64,000 bases of DNA from Flavobacteriales bacterium (GTDB taxonomy: Bacteria; Bacteroidota; Bacteroidia; Flavobacteriales_F; PHOS-HE28), in NCBI GenBank assembly GCA_016721005.1, contig JADKJM010000005.1:248001-312000 (forward strand). Direction: 5' to 3'. Below the pieces are notes generated by a model. The model was not told the DNA's origin. It saw only the letters and a list, made by a program, of their open reading frames with translations, and did no database searches. Below, piece by piece: positions 25,604 to 35,340 of this stretch (within the stretch, counting starts at the first letter, position 1; each line of letters starts with the position of its first letter). The translations under genes were made by a program, and so were the position numbers.

Positions 25604-26193
25604 ATGCACCTCCCATATACCCCTGGCGCTTGATCCTCGCGTCCGCATCCCCTCGTCGGCGACAATTGCTGCAAGGCCTCGACCTTCCCGTGGAGATCAC
25701 GCACGTGGACGTGGATGAAACGCCACCCGCTGGCATGGCGCATGATCGCGTGGCGGAACACCTCGCCGTATGCAAGGCGGAAGCATGGACCGGAACGCTC
25801 GCCAAGGACCAAGTGCTGATCACTGCGGATACCACGGTCCTTGTGGACGACACGCTCTTGAACAAACCCGAGGATGATGCGGACGCACGACGGATGCTCG
25901 CCCTGTTGAGCGGACGCTCGCACCGTGTGATCACCGGTGTCTGTCTTCGCACCTCGACCGGCACGACCAGCTTCGCCGATACGGCCATCGTTCACTTCCG
26001 CGCGCTTGATGCGGAAGAGATCGCATACTACGTCGCACAACACCGACCACTCGACAAGGCCGGTGCGTATGGCGTGCAGGATTGGATCGGGTACACGGCC
26101 GTGGATCGGATCGAAGGCAGCTTCTATACGGTGATGGGATTGCCCATGCACCGGGTGTACACTGCATTGCGCGCCTTACCGATCATTAACTGA
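25600..26193 (+). CDS. maf: Maf family nucleotide pyrophosphatase
   Basis: The 197-residue protein has the Maf signatures: LASASPRRRQLL at the N-terminus, ITADTTVLVDD, the SGRSHRVITGV stretch and YGVQDWIGYTAVDRIEGSFYTVMGLP near the end. Maf proteins hydrolyse non-canonical or modified nucleoside triphosphates, typically dTTP or UTP analogues. The ATG at 25600 overlaps the previous stop and gives a normal family length. A longer upstream frame overlaps the prenyltransferase gene and is rejected. Confidence 0.93.
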   Translation: MNAPPIYPWRLILASASPRRRQLLQGLDLPVEITHVDVDETPPAGMAHDRVAEHLAVCKAEAWTGTLAKDQVLITADTTVLVDDTLLNKPEDDADARRMLALLSGRSHRVITGVCLRTSTGTTSFADTAIVHFRALDAEEIAYYVAQHRPLDKAGAYGVQDWIGYTAVDRIEGSFYTVMGLPMHRVYTALRALPIIN

Positions 26194-26253
26194 CGCATCG
26201 CTGCGCGCATCGATGTGCGAACCTTAACTTGTAGAACAGCAATCCCCAACCCC

Positions 26254-27162
26254 ATGACCCTCTCCCTTCAACTTCGTATGCCGATCGGTATCTCCGCGAT
26301 CCTCGTTGGTCTCTCCTCCTTTGCACAGCAAGGCAACACCAAGGAGGGATATGCGATCACGTGGAACAAGGCGATCGCCGTGGTCGCCGATTCGATCAGC
26401 AGCGGCGCGCATCGACTTCCCGCATGGACCATCAGCGTGTACGAGACCGATGCGAACGATGTCCTTGATCGTTGGACCACGGACATGAAGGCCGTGAGCC
26501 TTGGTGTGAGCGGCAAGAAACCGATGAAGGCCACTGGCGCAACGATCGGCGGCGTGGGGACCGGTATCGTGGTGATGGCCCAGGCCTCCACAGAGAAGAA
26601 GGCCAAGTTGTGCCGCTTCACGATCGCCTTTGCCGCCAATGACAGTACCGCGATGCCGGACACCACCGGGCAGATCGCCTACGTGCGTGGTCTTGCAGTG
26701 AAGTACAACCGCGCGGTGGTGCAAGGCCAGATCGAGACCTACGAGAAGCTGATCGCCAAAGCCAAGGGCAAATTGAGCGGGGCCAAGGATGATGTGGCCA
26801 AGACCCGGAAGAGCATCGCGAAGTCGAACGCCAAGCTCGGGAAGATCAAGACCGGCATGGCCAAAGAGCAAGGGACCGTGGCGAGCTACCGCGGTGATGT
26901 GGCCGGCATGGAGAAGAAGTTCGCGCTCAGCAACGACCCCAAGGACCTGCAACGACTCACCAAAGCGCGCACGCGGTTGGCAAAGAGCGAAAGCAAACTC
27001 GCGAAGTTGATGACCCAGGAAGCCGATGTGGAAAAGGACCTCGCCAAGCACCAGGAGCGCTTGAAGGATGACGCCACGACCGAGGCTGCGCGCTCAACCA
27101 CCACGGATGCGCTGCAGGGCACCATCGATACGCTGAAGAGAAAGCAGGAGGCGATCAAGTAA
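26254..27162 (+). CDS. Secreted coiled-coil protein, unknown function
   Basis: I do not recognise this 302-residue protein. It has a signal peptide ending near SSFAQQ, a globular region to about residue 155, then a long Lys/Ala/Glu/Asp-rich helical region (about 155-300) with heptad patterns (IAKAKGKLSGAKDDVAKTRK and similar), which should form coiled coils. The ATG at 26254 was preferred over an upstream GTG because it places the signal at the N-terminus. It stands alone, followed by a terminator. It could be a periplasmic structural protein. Confidence 0.7.
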   Translation: MTLSLQLRMPIGISAILVGLSSFAQQGNTKEGYAITWNKAIAVVADSISSGAHRLPAWTISVYETDANDVLDRWTTDMKAVSLGVSGKKPMKATGATIGGVGTGIVVMAQASTEKKAKLCRFTIAFAANDSTAMPDTTGQIAYVRGLAVKYNRAVVQGQIETYEKLIAKAKGKLSGAKDDVAKTRKSIAKSNAKLGKIKTGMAKEQGTVASYRGDVAGMEKKFALSNDPKDLQRLTKARTRLAKSESKLAKLMTQEADVEKDLAKHQERLKDDATTEAARSTTTDALQGTIDTLKRKQEAIK

Positions 27163-27184
27163 CCGATCCTCATTGCAGAAATGT

Positions 27185-27210
27185 GCAGGGCCTTCCTCGG
27201 TAGGCCCTGC
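27185..27210 (+). terminator. Rho-independent terminator
   Basis: Nine-base arms at 27185-27193 and 27202-27210 pair perfectly around an 8-base loop and are followed by TTCGTT. The hairpin ends the coiled-coil gene transcript. Confidence 0.75.
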
Positions 27211-27270
27211 TTCGTTCCGGACCCTATCTTCTGGCACCCGCCTTGACGACAATTCCGGCAGCGGGATACC

Positions 27271-27645
27271 GTGATCATCTTTCGTGAACGAGCTCTTGTT
27301 GTGTGGCGATCCCAAGTGGTGCCCATCATGCATCGATACCTGTACCCGGATGGCGCGCTCTATGTGCTTCACACCAAGGACCGCGAGAACGGATTGGTGA
27401 TCGATAGTTCGGTAAGCTTCGGACAACTCGTGTCCGAGATGAACAGTCACGCGCACTTCTGTGTGGGCGACAAAGTGGATCTCGGTCCGTGGGACCGCTA
27501 TGTGAAAGCGCGCTGGTGGAGTTTCCGCCGAGGCACGGTGATCTACCGGATCAACGACCTGCTTGACGAACGGCGTGTGAGTCCGCGCATGACACAAGAG
27601 GAATTGGTGATGCAGGTCGACGCTTTCGCGACCAGCCGCGTGTGA
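27271..27645 (+). CDS. Hypothetical protein
   Basis: I do not recognise this protein of 124 residues. It has no signal or helix. It contains a mix of strands (RYLYPDGALYVLHTKDREN) and a helical end (RMTQEELVMQVDAFATSRV). The start is uncertain. The GTG at 27271 lies 38 bases after a TATCTTCT box at 27225-27232, but the ATG at 27328 would give a plausible 105-residue protein starting MHRYLYPDG. It is convergent with the T9SS gene, whose stop lies only three bases away. Confidence 0.55.
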   Translation: MIIFRERALVVWRSQVVPIMHRYLYPDGALYVLHTKDRENGLVIDSSVSFGQLVSEMNSHAHFCVGDKVDLGPWDRYVKARWWSFRRGTVIYRINDLLDERRVSPRMTQEELVMQVDAFATSRV

Positions 27646-27648
27646 TCG

Positions 27649-30018
27649 CTACCGCACAAGGGTCACGTGGCCCGTGCGTTCCCGCACCCAGCCTTCGGAA
27701 TCGATCATCCGCAAACGCCACGGATATACCCCGATGGGTTGATCGGCACCATCCCAAGGGTTGTTCTTATTCGTTCCATGGAACAGCACGCGGCCCCAAC
27801 GATCGAAGACATCCAACTCGAATTCCTTCGGCGCACCCACCGTGGTGATCGCACCCCACACATCGTTGAAGCCATCGTTGTTCGGGGTGAACGCATTCGG
27901 AACGAACACGGCGAATTCATCCTCGATGCAGAGCAGATAGCTGGTGCTGTCCGCACAACCCAACGCGTTCATTGCCACGAGTTGTACGGTGTAACAACCG
28001 ACCTCCCCATAGGTGAATTGCGGCGAGGACTCCGTGGTGGAACTGTCCGTCGGGTCGCCGAATGTCCAACGCCAACTGTCGCTGCCCGTGGAGCGGTTGA
28101 TGAGATCAATGGTCGGCTCATCGATGGTGGCCACCGGCGGTGAAGCGAAGAAAGCAGCGACAGGCGTGGCGAGCACATCCACGGCATCGATCCATGTCCA
28201 TGTCCCGCTGCAACCATCCGTGGACGTCACGGTGATCGTGACATCAAAGGTTCCGGCCTGCGCGTAACAATGCGTCGCGTCCGGAGCGTCGGTTCCCGAT
28301 CCACCATCGCCGAAATCCCAACTCACATCGCCGTTGGCACCATCCGTTGTGTTGAAGTCCACACAATGCGGTGTGCAACCCAAGCTGTCACTCAAGGTGA
28401 ATTGCGGCGTGGCCACGCTGCCCACCGCTACCTGCACCTGTTCATCCACTGTGGTGCATCCGTTCGCGTCGGTCACACTCACCGTGTACATGGTGGTGCT
28501 CTGCGGCGTTACATCCGGACCCTGCGGAGCCCATACGAATGCGTACGCTCCAGTCCCTCCTGTCGCGGAAGCTTGCAGGCTCACACTTTCACCCACACAT
28601 ACGGTCGTGTCGTTCTGTGCGGTCAGGACCAATGCTGCTGGTCCGGTCACACTGGTCTGAACGGTGACGGCACATGCTTGCGCATCGGTGATCGTGCAGG
28701 TGTAGTTGCCCGTTGGCAAATTGCTCGCGGTTGCAGCTGAACCACCTTGTGGCGACCAGTTGTACTGGTAGCCGGGTGTGCCGCCATTCACCACCACATT
28801 GGCCGATCCATCGCTGTCGCCATTGCACGTCACCGCGGTGGAGGAGATGTTCGCCGCTGGGGCGCTTGGCGGCGGAGCGAGCACGATGCTGCCCGCGATC
28901 GGGCAAATGCCGGCGTCCACGATATTCACAGTGTACGTTCCTGCACCCAAGCCATTGATAGCCGATGTGGCAGCGCCACCGGGTGTCCACGAGTAGTTCA
29001 CCGGCGCGGTGGCTCCAACGACGACAGCGGATGCGGATCCATCATTCCCCGCGCAGGTCGGATCCACCGCATTGAGTTGTAGATCGAGGATCGTCAATGG
29101 CAATTGCAATTGCACCGGCGCCCTGCAGGTGTATGTGAGTGTGAGCGTGATCGTGTAACTGCCCGGAGCGCTGAATGCGTGCGTGACCGCCGGTAGCGTA
29201 CTCGTGTTCTGCTGGCCGGATGCGGGATCACCGAAATCCCACGTCCACGCATCCGCGCAACTCACGATGTCGTGGACGCTGATCTCGTCGTCGAAGCACT
29301 CGGATTGGAAGGATGGCATCTCCGGCGGTGTCTCACCAATGAAGATGTCATCGATCGCGATGCCGTCGTAGTTGTTGCAGGCGGTCCCCGCGCCGAAGAC
29401 GAAGCGGAACTTCACGCTTGGCTCACCGGCCAGATCAACGAGACAATGCTTTGCGGTGACCCAGCCATTGCTTCCGGCACCGCCCGCGCACGAACCGGCA
29501 GTCGGACCGACCCGACCGGACCAGCCTTGGCGTGGATTCGCCAAGCTCATATTGTTGATGTAGGAAGTGTTGAACCAGTTCTGTGTGTTGCAATCGGGCT
29601 GGTCGGCCACGGATCCCACATTGCTCCAGGTGGTGCCTTGGTCCAACGAGTACTGGAAGCCCATGCCATCATACGTCCGTTCGCATTCCCAGAAGATCTT
29701 GAAGGAGACCATCGGATACTGCAACGTGGAAAAGTCGAAGCACGGACTCTCCAGCCAGCTCTGCTCGCCGAAGCCATAGAAGGCCCCGGTGAGTCCGCCG
29801 ACGCACCAGCTCTTGCTACCGCCACCCGCCGAATTGATGGTCGGATGCGCCGGTGTACCCCACGCCCAATCGTTGAGCACACCACCCGCGTTCCACGCCG
29901 CCGCCGCCTCGAAACCTTCCTGGTACGGAAACGTGTTCACGGTGGATAAGCATTGGCCATGCACCCCCTCAGCCAGTAGTAGGCATGGGAGTACACCGAA
30001 CCAAGGGATGACTTTCAT
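27649..30018 (-). CDS. T9SS type B (gliding motility-associated) PKD-domain protein
   Basis: This 789-residue secreted protein has a signal peptide ending near VHGQC. It then has a jellyroll-like N-terminal region (FPYQEGFEAAAAW, SWLESPCFDFST), two PKD-type domains (WDFGDPASG, WDFGDGGSG), Ig-like SprB-type repeats (TGAYAFVWAPQG) and a third PKD-like domain. The last 85 residues are a type B sorting domain (VPNAFTPNNDGFND, FELDVFDRWGRVLF, GHVTLVR). Such proteins are exported by T9SS and often work in adhesion or gliding. The ATG at 30018 is preferred over an upstream TTG. A GACCTTTG box lies upstream at 30068-30075. Confidence 0.92.
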   Translation of the reverse strand: MKVIPWFGVLPCLLLAEGVHGQCLSTVNTFPYQEGFEAAAAWNAGGVLNDWAWGTPAHPTINSAGGGSKSWCVGGLTGAFYGFGEQSWLESPCFDFSTLQYPMVSFKIFWECERTYDGMGFQYSLDQGTTWSNVGSVADQPDCNTQNWFNTSYINNMSLANPRQGWSGRVGPTAGSCAGGAGSNGWVTAKHCLVDLAGEPSVKFRFVFGAGTACNNYDGIAIDDIFIGETPPEMPSFQSECFDDEISVHDIVSCADAWTWDFGDPASGQQNTSTLPAVTHAFSAPGSYTITLTLTYTCRAPVQLQLPLTILDLQLNAVDPTCAGNDGSASAVVVGATAPVNYSWTPGGAATSAINGLGAGTYTVNIVDAGICPIAGSIVLAPPPSAPAANISSTAVTCNGDSDGSANVVVNGGTPGYQYNWSPQGGSAATASNLPTGNYTCTITDAQACAVTVQTSVTGPAALVLTAQNDTTVCVGESVSLQASATGGTGAYAFVWAPQGPDVTPQSTTMYTVSVTDANGCTTVDEQVQVAVGSVATPQFTLSDSLGCTPHCVDFNTTDGANGDVSWDFGDGGSGTDAPDATHCYAQAGTFDVTITVTSTDGCSGTWTWIDAVDVLATPVAAFFASPPVATIDEPTIDLINRSTGSDSWRWTFGDPTDSSTTESSPQFTYGEVGCYTVQLVAMNALGCADSTSYLLCIEDEFAVFVPNAFTPNNDGFNDVWGAITTVGAPKEFELDVFDRWGRVLFHGTNKNNPWDGADQPIGVYPWRLRMIDSEGWVRERTGHVTLVR

Positions 30019-30122
30019 AACAGGCAAGCGTGCTCTAGACGATCCGCACGGGCATTCCGTGGTCCGGCAAAGGTCGCACCTCGAGGGTACGCCGTGTCAC
30101 AGATCTTGCAAATACAAAAGGC

Positions 30123-32474
30123 CTAGCGCAGTACGGTGATCACACCGTTCAGCTTGTACTTCACACCATCCAGGCCGTTGGCCTCGAACACGTAGAAATA
30201 GGTGCCGTCCGGGACCGTTTCACCGGAAAAGGTGCGGGCATCCCACGATTCGTGGCCTCGCTTCAAGCGCGCCACCTCTTGTCCGTACCGGTTGTAGATG
30301 GAAAGGTCCAGCACGCTCATGTTCTCGGCGCGCAGATACAGTTGATCGTTCACCCCATCGCCGTTCGGGGAAAAGACATTCGGGATGAAGATCGAACTCG
30401 GCGGGGTGTTGCCCGTACCGACGATGATCACGGCGGTGGCAGAGGAGGTGCAGCCTTGATCGCTCACCGTAAGCACCACATTGTAGGTGCCATCGATGAG
30501 GTAGCTGTGATCAGGTGAATCAGCGGTGCTTGTTCCGCCATCGCCGAAGGCCCAGGACGTTGAGGTCCCTTGCGCCGTACTCGTATTCGTGAAGGACACA
30601 TCCAACGGCGCTACGCCGACCAACGGATCGGCAGTGAAGGAGGCGGAGAGATCGATCACCTCCACCACGATGGATGCGCCGTCATTCCCACAAGCCGTGG
30701 TGCCTTCGACGACGTACGTGCCTGCCGTGGTGACCGTGATCGATGCCCCGGGTTGTTGCGCGTTCCACAAGTAGGTATCGGCGCCGCTCGCGGTGAGCGT
30801 TACGCTCCCGCCCGCGCAGAACGTCGTGGGACCATCCGGGGTGATCGTGATCATCGGTGGCGTCCCCGCCGTGATGACGATCTGGGCATCGGCCTGTCCG
30901 CAGGAGTTGGTGCCGGTAACGCCGTAGGTTCCGGGCTGCGTAACGATGATCGAGGCGGTGATCTCCTGCGTATTCCAGAGGTAACTCGTCGCTCCTTCCG
31001 CAGTGAGCGTCACGCTCAGTCCGGGGCAGAGTACGGTCGGGCCATCGGGTGTGATCGTCACCGCCGGGCCATTCGCGATCGTGATGGTGATCTGCGCCGT
31101 TCCGGTTCCGCACGCGGTGGTGCCCGTCACACTGTACGTACCTGCTTGTGTCACGGTGATCGATGGCGTGTCCGACTGATCATTCCATAGATAGGTATCC
31201 GCACCACTGGCCGTAAGCACCACTTCCTCACCGGGGCAGATCGTGGTGGGCCCATCCGGTGTGATGGTCACCGTCGGTCCATTCGCTTGTGTGATGGTGA
31301 TCTGCGCAGAAGCTGTTCCACACGCGTTCGTGCCGGTCACATTGTACGTGCCTGCCTGCGTTACTGTGATCGCTGTCGAAGTCGCTTGGTTGCCCCACAC
31401 ATAACTATCCGCTCCGCTCGCCGTCAGTACTACGTCCTCACCTGGACAGATCGTGGTCGGTCCGTCGGGTGTGATCGTCACCACGGGCGCATTGCCTGCC
31501 GGGATCGTCACCGATACCGTCACCGGATCGCCGCACGCGAAGGTGGCCGTGATGGAAAGCACCACATCACCGAGATCGTTCGGACCAGCGGTATACGTCG
31601 GCGAGAGCGACGCGGGATCATCGAACGTTCCGGAACCACCGGACCAAAGCGCACCGGTGAACGGACCACTCGTGGAGGCGGTAAGATCCACCGATCCATT
31701 GCCGCCGCACAACGTGCCGACGACATCATCGATCGTTACTTGGTTGGGAACGAAGGGCGCTTGGCACCCGAAGTTCACGTAGGTCACCTGCGCCACGCCG
31801 GGCCAGCTGAACACCGCAGTGGATCCATCGTTGTCCGCCGTGTTGCCACCGTACGTACCCATGGTATTCACGAGCAACGAACGGTCGTAGGTCGCGGTGT
31901 CGCTGCAATTCATGGGTAGGTAGGTGAGCACGAGCGTCCGCAACGCTGATGCACCCGTCGGTACCGGACTGATCGTGCCACCGTTGTTGTGGTTCGCGAA
32001 GTGGCCGGAGGAATTGCCCGGTGCCTGAAAGATGAGGTAGAGGGTATCGGTGAGGTTGGTGAACGGGTTCGCCTGCGTACACATCGCCGTGCTGGTCACC
32101 AACAGCACGCGGCTGCCGGGCGGGATCAGGCCACCGGGCGGCTCAACCAAAAGGCCACATGCGGTGATGGTGGCATTCAGGATGCTGGTAAGTGTGGCCG
32201 TGGTGCCATCCTGGACCAATCCGTTCCAACTGTTGTTCGGCCAATCGGCAACCAGATCGGTCAGCGCGGTTACCTGCGGTCCCGTGCGAAAGCTCACCAT
32301 CTCATTCTGTCCTTCCGTGGCACCGGGGCACGCGGCCTGATCGATGCAGGCATCCACCAGGATGCGTTCGATCTCCAAACATTGCGTGGGGATCTGTGCA
32401 TGCACGGAAAGACCGACCGCGAAGGGTGCGATCAAAAGTGCGGCGCGGAGGAAAGGGGATAGCGGACGGACCAT
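30123..32474 (-). CDS. T9SS type B protein with four Ig-like repeats (paralog A1)
   Basis: The 783-residue protein begins with a signal peptide (VGLSVHAQ) and a lamin-tail-like domain of about 180 residues (ECLEIERILVDAC type start; NEMVSFRTGPQ). A spacer follows, and then four tandem repeats of about 68 residues, each opening with a PDGPT motif and CPG or CAG. A PKD domain (WAFGDGGTST) and a type B sorting domain (IPNVFSPNGDGVND, LDLSIYNRYGQEVARL) complete it. It is 65 to 80 percent alike by eye to the gene at 32664 in the N-terminal part, but its C-terminus is different. The ATG at 32474 is preferred over an upstream TTG. Secretion to the surface is expected. Confidence 0.92.
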   Translation of the reverse strand: MVRPLSPFLRAALLIAPFAVGLSVHAQIPTQCLEIERILVDACIDQAACPGATEGQNEMVSFRTGPQVTALTDLVADWPNNSWNGLVQDGTTATLTSILNATITACGLLVEPPGGLIPPGSRVLLVTSTAMCTQANPFTNLTDTLYLIFQAPGNSSGHFANHNNGGTISPVPTGASALRTLVLTYLPMNCSDTATYDRSLLVNTMGTYGGNTADNDGSTAVFSWPGVAQVTYVNFGCQAPFVPNQVTIDDVVGTLCGGNGSVDLTASTSGPFTGALWSGGSGTFDDPASLSPTYTAGPNDLGDVVLSITATFACGDPVTVSVTIPAGNAPVVTITPDGPTTICPGEDVVLTASGADSYVWGNQATSTAITVTQAGTYNVTGTNACGTASAQITITQANGPTVTITPDGPTTICPGEEVVLTASGADTYLWNDQSDTPSITVTQAGTYSVTGTTACGTGTAQITITIANGPAVTITPDGPTVLCPGLSVTLTAEGATSYLWNTQEITASIIVTQPGTYGVTGTNSCGQADAQIVITAGTPPMITITPDGPTTFCAGGSVTLTASGADTYLWNAQQPGASITVTTAGTYVVEGTTACGNDGASIVVEVIDLSASFTADPLVGVAPLDVSFTNTSTAQGTSTSWAFGDGGTSTADSPDHSYLIDGTYNVVLTVSDQGCTSSATAVIIVGTGNTPPSSIFIPNVFSPNGDGVNDQLYLRAENMSVLDLSIYNRYGQEVARLKRGHESWDARTFSGETVPDGTYFYVFEANGLDGVKYKLNGVITVLR

Positions 32475-32663
32475 AGGCAAGATGTCCCAAAGGTCGGCCC
32501 ACGGCGGAGAAGATCGTGTTCCGCAGGGAACGGAATGTTAACGATCCATCGTTCGGCCTACGGTACTGCGATCAACTTTCACGACTGGTTTCACTGTTGA
32601 AGCTGGATCGACCGAACGCCGATCCATTATCCAACCATGCGCGGATCGTCGGAACGTGCTCGG
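32475..32663. other. Spacer duplicated from the upstream flank of paralog A2
   Basis: This spacer shares blocks with 35205-35340, upstream of the neighbouring paralog: AAAGGTCGGCC, GGAACGGAATG, TAACGATCC and TTCACGACT in the same order. A GACCTTTG box reads on the minus strand in both. The duplication that made the two paralogs thus included the promoter region. Confidence 0.65.
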
Positions 32664-35204
32664 CTAACGAACCAGCGAGACATGCCCTGTTCTCGTGATC
32701 TCATTCGTGGGCACACACGGATCGCGCATCCGCATGGTGTACACATACATGTCGACGGGCAGACCATCACCGTCCCATTGCTCCAGCGGGTTGGTCGTGG
32801 ACCACACACTGGCGCCCCACCGGTCAAAGAGGTTCAGCTCGAAACCGGTCCCGGGGATCTCCACCCGATCCGGCCAGCGGTCATTGATGCCGTCGTCGTT
32901 CGGCGTGAAGGCGTTCGCGAGGAAGAGCGTCGGCACGGAGCGCACATCGATCGATACGGCCAGCGTGTCGGCGCATTGGCTGGCGTCCGTGGCGTAGAGC
33001 GTGAAATTGTAGGTGTTGTCCCTACCGAAGTCCCAATGGAGGAAGCCCGAACATGCGTGCGTGACCAGACTATCCCCGATGAAGAAGGCGCAGGAATCCG
33101 CTGTGCTGGCGAGGACGATCTCCACCAGGGGTGTACAGGGCAGTTGCCGGGCAGTGAAGGCCGCCGTGACGATGGTCACCTCTACGTGCTGATCAGCGGT
33201 ACTCGTACCACAGTCATTGATGCCGGTCACGGAATAGTTACCGGTCTGGTCCACGTTGATCGAACTCCCCGTGGATAGATCGCTCCACACAAAGTTGTCC
33301 GCGCCAGTGGCGGTAAGTGTCACTTCACCTCCGTAACAGAACGTCGTGGGTCCATTCGCGGTGATGGAGACCGCTGGGCCGAAGGCCGCGGTGATGATGA
33401 TCTGCGCCGCACTCGTTCCGCACATGTTGGTACCGGTCACGCTGTACGTACCTGCTTGGGTCACCGTGATCGAAGGGGTGATCGCCAGGTTGCTCCATAC
33501 GTAGCTATCCGCGCCATTGGCGGAGAGGACCATGTCCTCACCGACGCACAAGCCCGTTGGGCCGTCCGGGGTGATGGTCACTATCGGAGCGTTCGCAACG
33601 GTGATGGTGATCTGCGCTGTTCCTGTTCCGCATGTCGTGGTGCCCGTAACACTGTACGTTCCGTCCTGTGTCACGGTGATCGAGGGTGTATTCGCCTGGT
33701 TGCTCCACACGTAGCTATCGGCGCCACCGGCGGTCAACACTACATCCTCACCGGGACAGATCGTCGTGGGTCCATCCGGCGTGATCGTCACGGTCGGGCC
33801 GGGCGCTTGGGTAATGGTGATCTGCGCGGATGCTGAACCGCAAGCGTTCGTTCCATTCACGCTGTACGTGGCTACTTGAACTACCGTGATCGATGCGGTC
33901 GTTGCTTGGTTGCTCCACACGTAGCTGTCCGCACCACTCGCGGTAAGCACCACATCCTCCCCGGGGCACAAGCTTGTGGGTCCATCCGGGGTGATCGTCA
34001 CGGTCGGGTTGTTCGCTTGGGTGACGGTGATCTGCGCCGGAACAGAACCACATGCATTCGTTCCGCTCACGGTGTACGTGCCTCCTTGTGTGACCGTGAT
34101 CGAGGTGGTCGTGGCTTGGTTGCTCCATACGTAGCTGTTCGCACCGCTCGCCGTCAACACCACGTCCTCACCGGGACAGATGGTCGTCGGGCCGTCGGGC
34201 GTGAGCGTGACCACTGGTGCATCACTGATCGGGATCGTGATCGATGCCGTTACCGGAACGCCGCACGTGAAGGTGGCCGTAATGGAAAGCACCACCTCTC
34301 CGAGATCGTTCGCACCGACGGTATACGTCGGCGTGAGGGAGGTGGGATCACTGAAGGTCCCCGTTCCACCGGACCAAAGCGCACCGGTGAACGGACCGAT
34401 GGTGGATGCATTGAGATCCACCGATCCATTGCTGCTGCACAAGATGTCCACGACATCCTCAATGGTCACCAGGTTCGGCGCGAAGGGCGCTTGGCACCCG
34501 AAGTTCACATACGTCACCTGCGCAACCCCGGGCCAACTGAACACTGCGGTGGCCCCATCATTGTCGGCCGTGGTGCCGCCGTAGGTCCCCATGGTGTTCA
34601 CGAGCAACGAGCGATCATAGGTGGCCGTGTCGCTGCAATTCGTGGGCAGGTACATGAGCACGAGCGTCCGCAATGATGACGCGCCTGACGGAACCGGCGT
34701 GATCAACCCACCGTTGTTGTGGTTCGCGAAGTGGCCAGCGGAATTCCCCGGTGCTTGGAAGATGAGGTAAACGGTATCGGTGAGGTTGGTGAACGGATTC
34801 GCCTGTATACACACCGCTGTGCTGGTCACCAGCACGACGCGGCTGCCGGGCGGGATCAGGCCGCCCGGCGGTTCCAACAAATGGCCACATGCGGTGATCG
34901 TGGCATTCAAGGTGCTCGTGATGCCGGCCGTCGTCCCGTTCTGCACCAGACCGTTCCAGCTGTTGTTCGGCCAATTGGCCACGAGGTCCGTCAAGGCCGT
35001 GATCTGCGGACCTGTGCGAAAACCCACCATCTCGTTCTGGCCCTCGGTGGAGCCGGGGCACAAGGCCTGATCGATGCAGGCATCCACGAGGATGCGTTCG
35101 ATCTCCAAACATTTCGTGGGGACCTGCGCGCGCGCCGAAAGGCCGACCGCGAACAGTACGATCACCAGAGCGGTGCGAAGAAGGGGGAACATGGAACGGA
35201 GCAT
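32664..35204 (-). CDS. T9SS type B protein with five Ig-like repeats (paralog A2)
   Basis: The 846-residue protein has a signal peptide (VGLSARAQ), the same lamin-tail-like N-terminal domain as its neighbour, and five tandem Ig-like repeats opening with PDGPT or NGPT, one more than paralog A1. After the repeats it changes family: the C-terminal 165 residues (LPCTPLVEIVLASTADSCAF, NAFTPNDDGINDRWPDRVE, DRWGASVWST) match the ends of the proteins at 37558 and 39159, not that of A1. It therefore looks like a recombinant. The ATG at 35204 is preferred over a TTG two codons upstream. Confidence 0.92.
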   Translation of the reverse strand: MLRSMFPLLRTALVIVLFAVGLSARAQVPTKCLEIERILVDACIDQALCPGSTEGQNEMVGFRTGPQITALTDLVANWPNNSWNGLVQNGTTAGITSTLNATITACGHLLEPPGGLIPPGSRVVLVTSTAVCIQANPFTNLTDTVYLIFQAPGNSAGHFANHNNGGLITPVPSGASSLRTLVLMYLPTNCSDTATYDRSLLVNTMGTYGGTTADNDGATAVFSWPGVAQVTYVNFGCQAPFAPNLVTIEDVVDILCSSNGSVDLNASTIGPFTGALWSGGTGTFSDPTSLTPTYTVGANDLGEVVLSITATFTCGVPVTASITIPISDAPVVTLTPDGPTTICPGEDVVLTASGANSYVWSNQATTTSITVTQGGTYTVSGTNACGSVPAQITVTQANNPTVTITPDGPTSLCPGEDVVLTASGADSYVWSNQATTASITVVQVATYSVNGTNACGSASAQITITQAPGPTVTITPDGPTTICPGEDVVLTAGGADSYVWSNQANTPSITVTQDGTYSVTGTTTCGTGTAQITITVANAPIVTITPDGPTGLCVGEDMVLSANGADSYVWSNLAITPSITVTQAGTYSVTGTNMCGTSAAQIIITAAFGPAVSITANGPTTFCYGGEVTLTATGADNFVWSDLSTGSSINVDQTGNYSVTGINDCGTSTADQHVEVTIVTAAFTARQLPCTPLVEIVLASTADSCAFFIGDSLVTHACSGFLHWDFGRDNTYNFTLYATDASQCADTLAVSIDVRSVPTLFLANAFTPNDDGINDRWPDRVEIPGTGFELNLFDRWGASVWSTTNPLEQWDGDGLPVDMYVYTMRMRDPCVPTNEITRTGHVSLVR

Positions 35205-35340
35205 GGACAAGCGAGGTCAAAGGTCGGCCACGGCAGGTCCGGTCGCGAGCCAACCGGAACGGAATGCTAACGATCCCAGCTCCGACCTAGGATACTCCGA
35301 TCCATGTTCACGACTACATTCGACATCGAAGCCCGACCCC

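Noticed and set aside
30570..31190. Plus-strand frame across the Ig-like repeats of the T9SS gene
   Set aside because: It repeats with the antisense of the Ig-like units and is a shadow.
32695..34584. Plus-strand open frames opposite paralog A2
   Set aside because: They are antisense to a protein with signal peptide, repeats and sorting domain and have no domains of their own.
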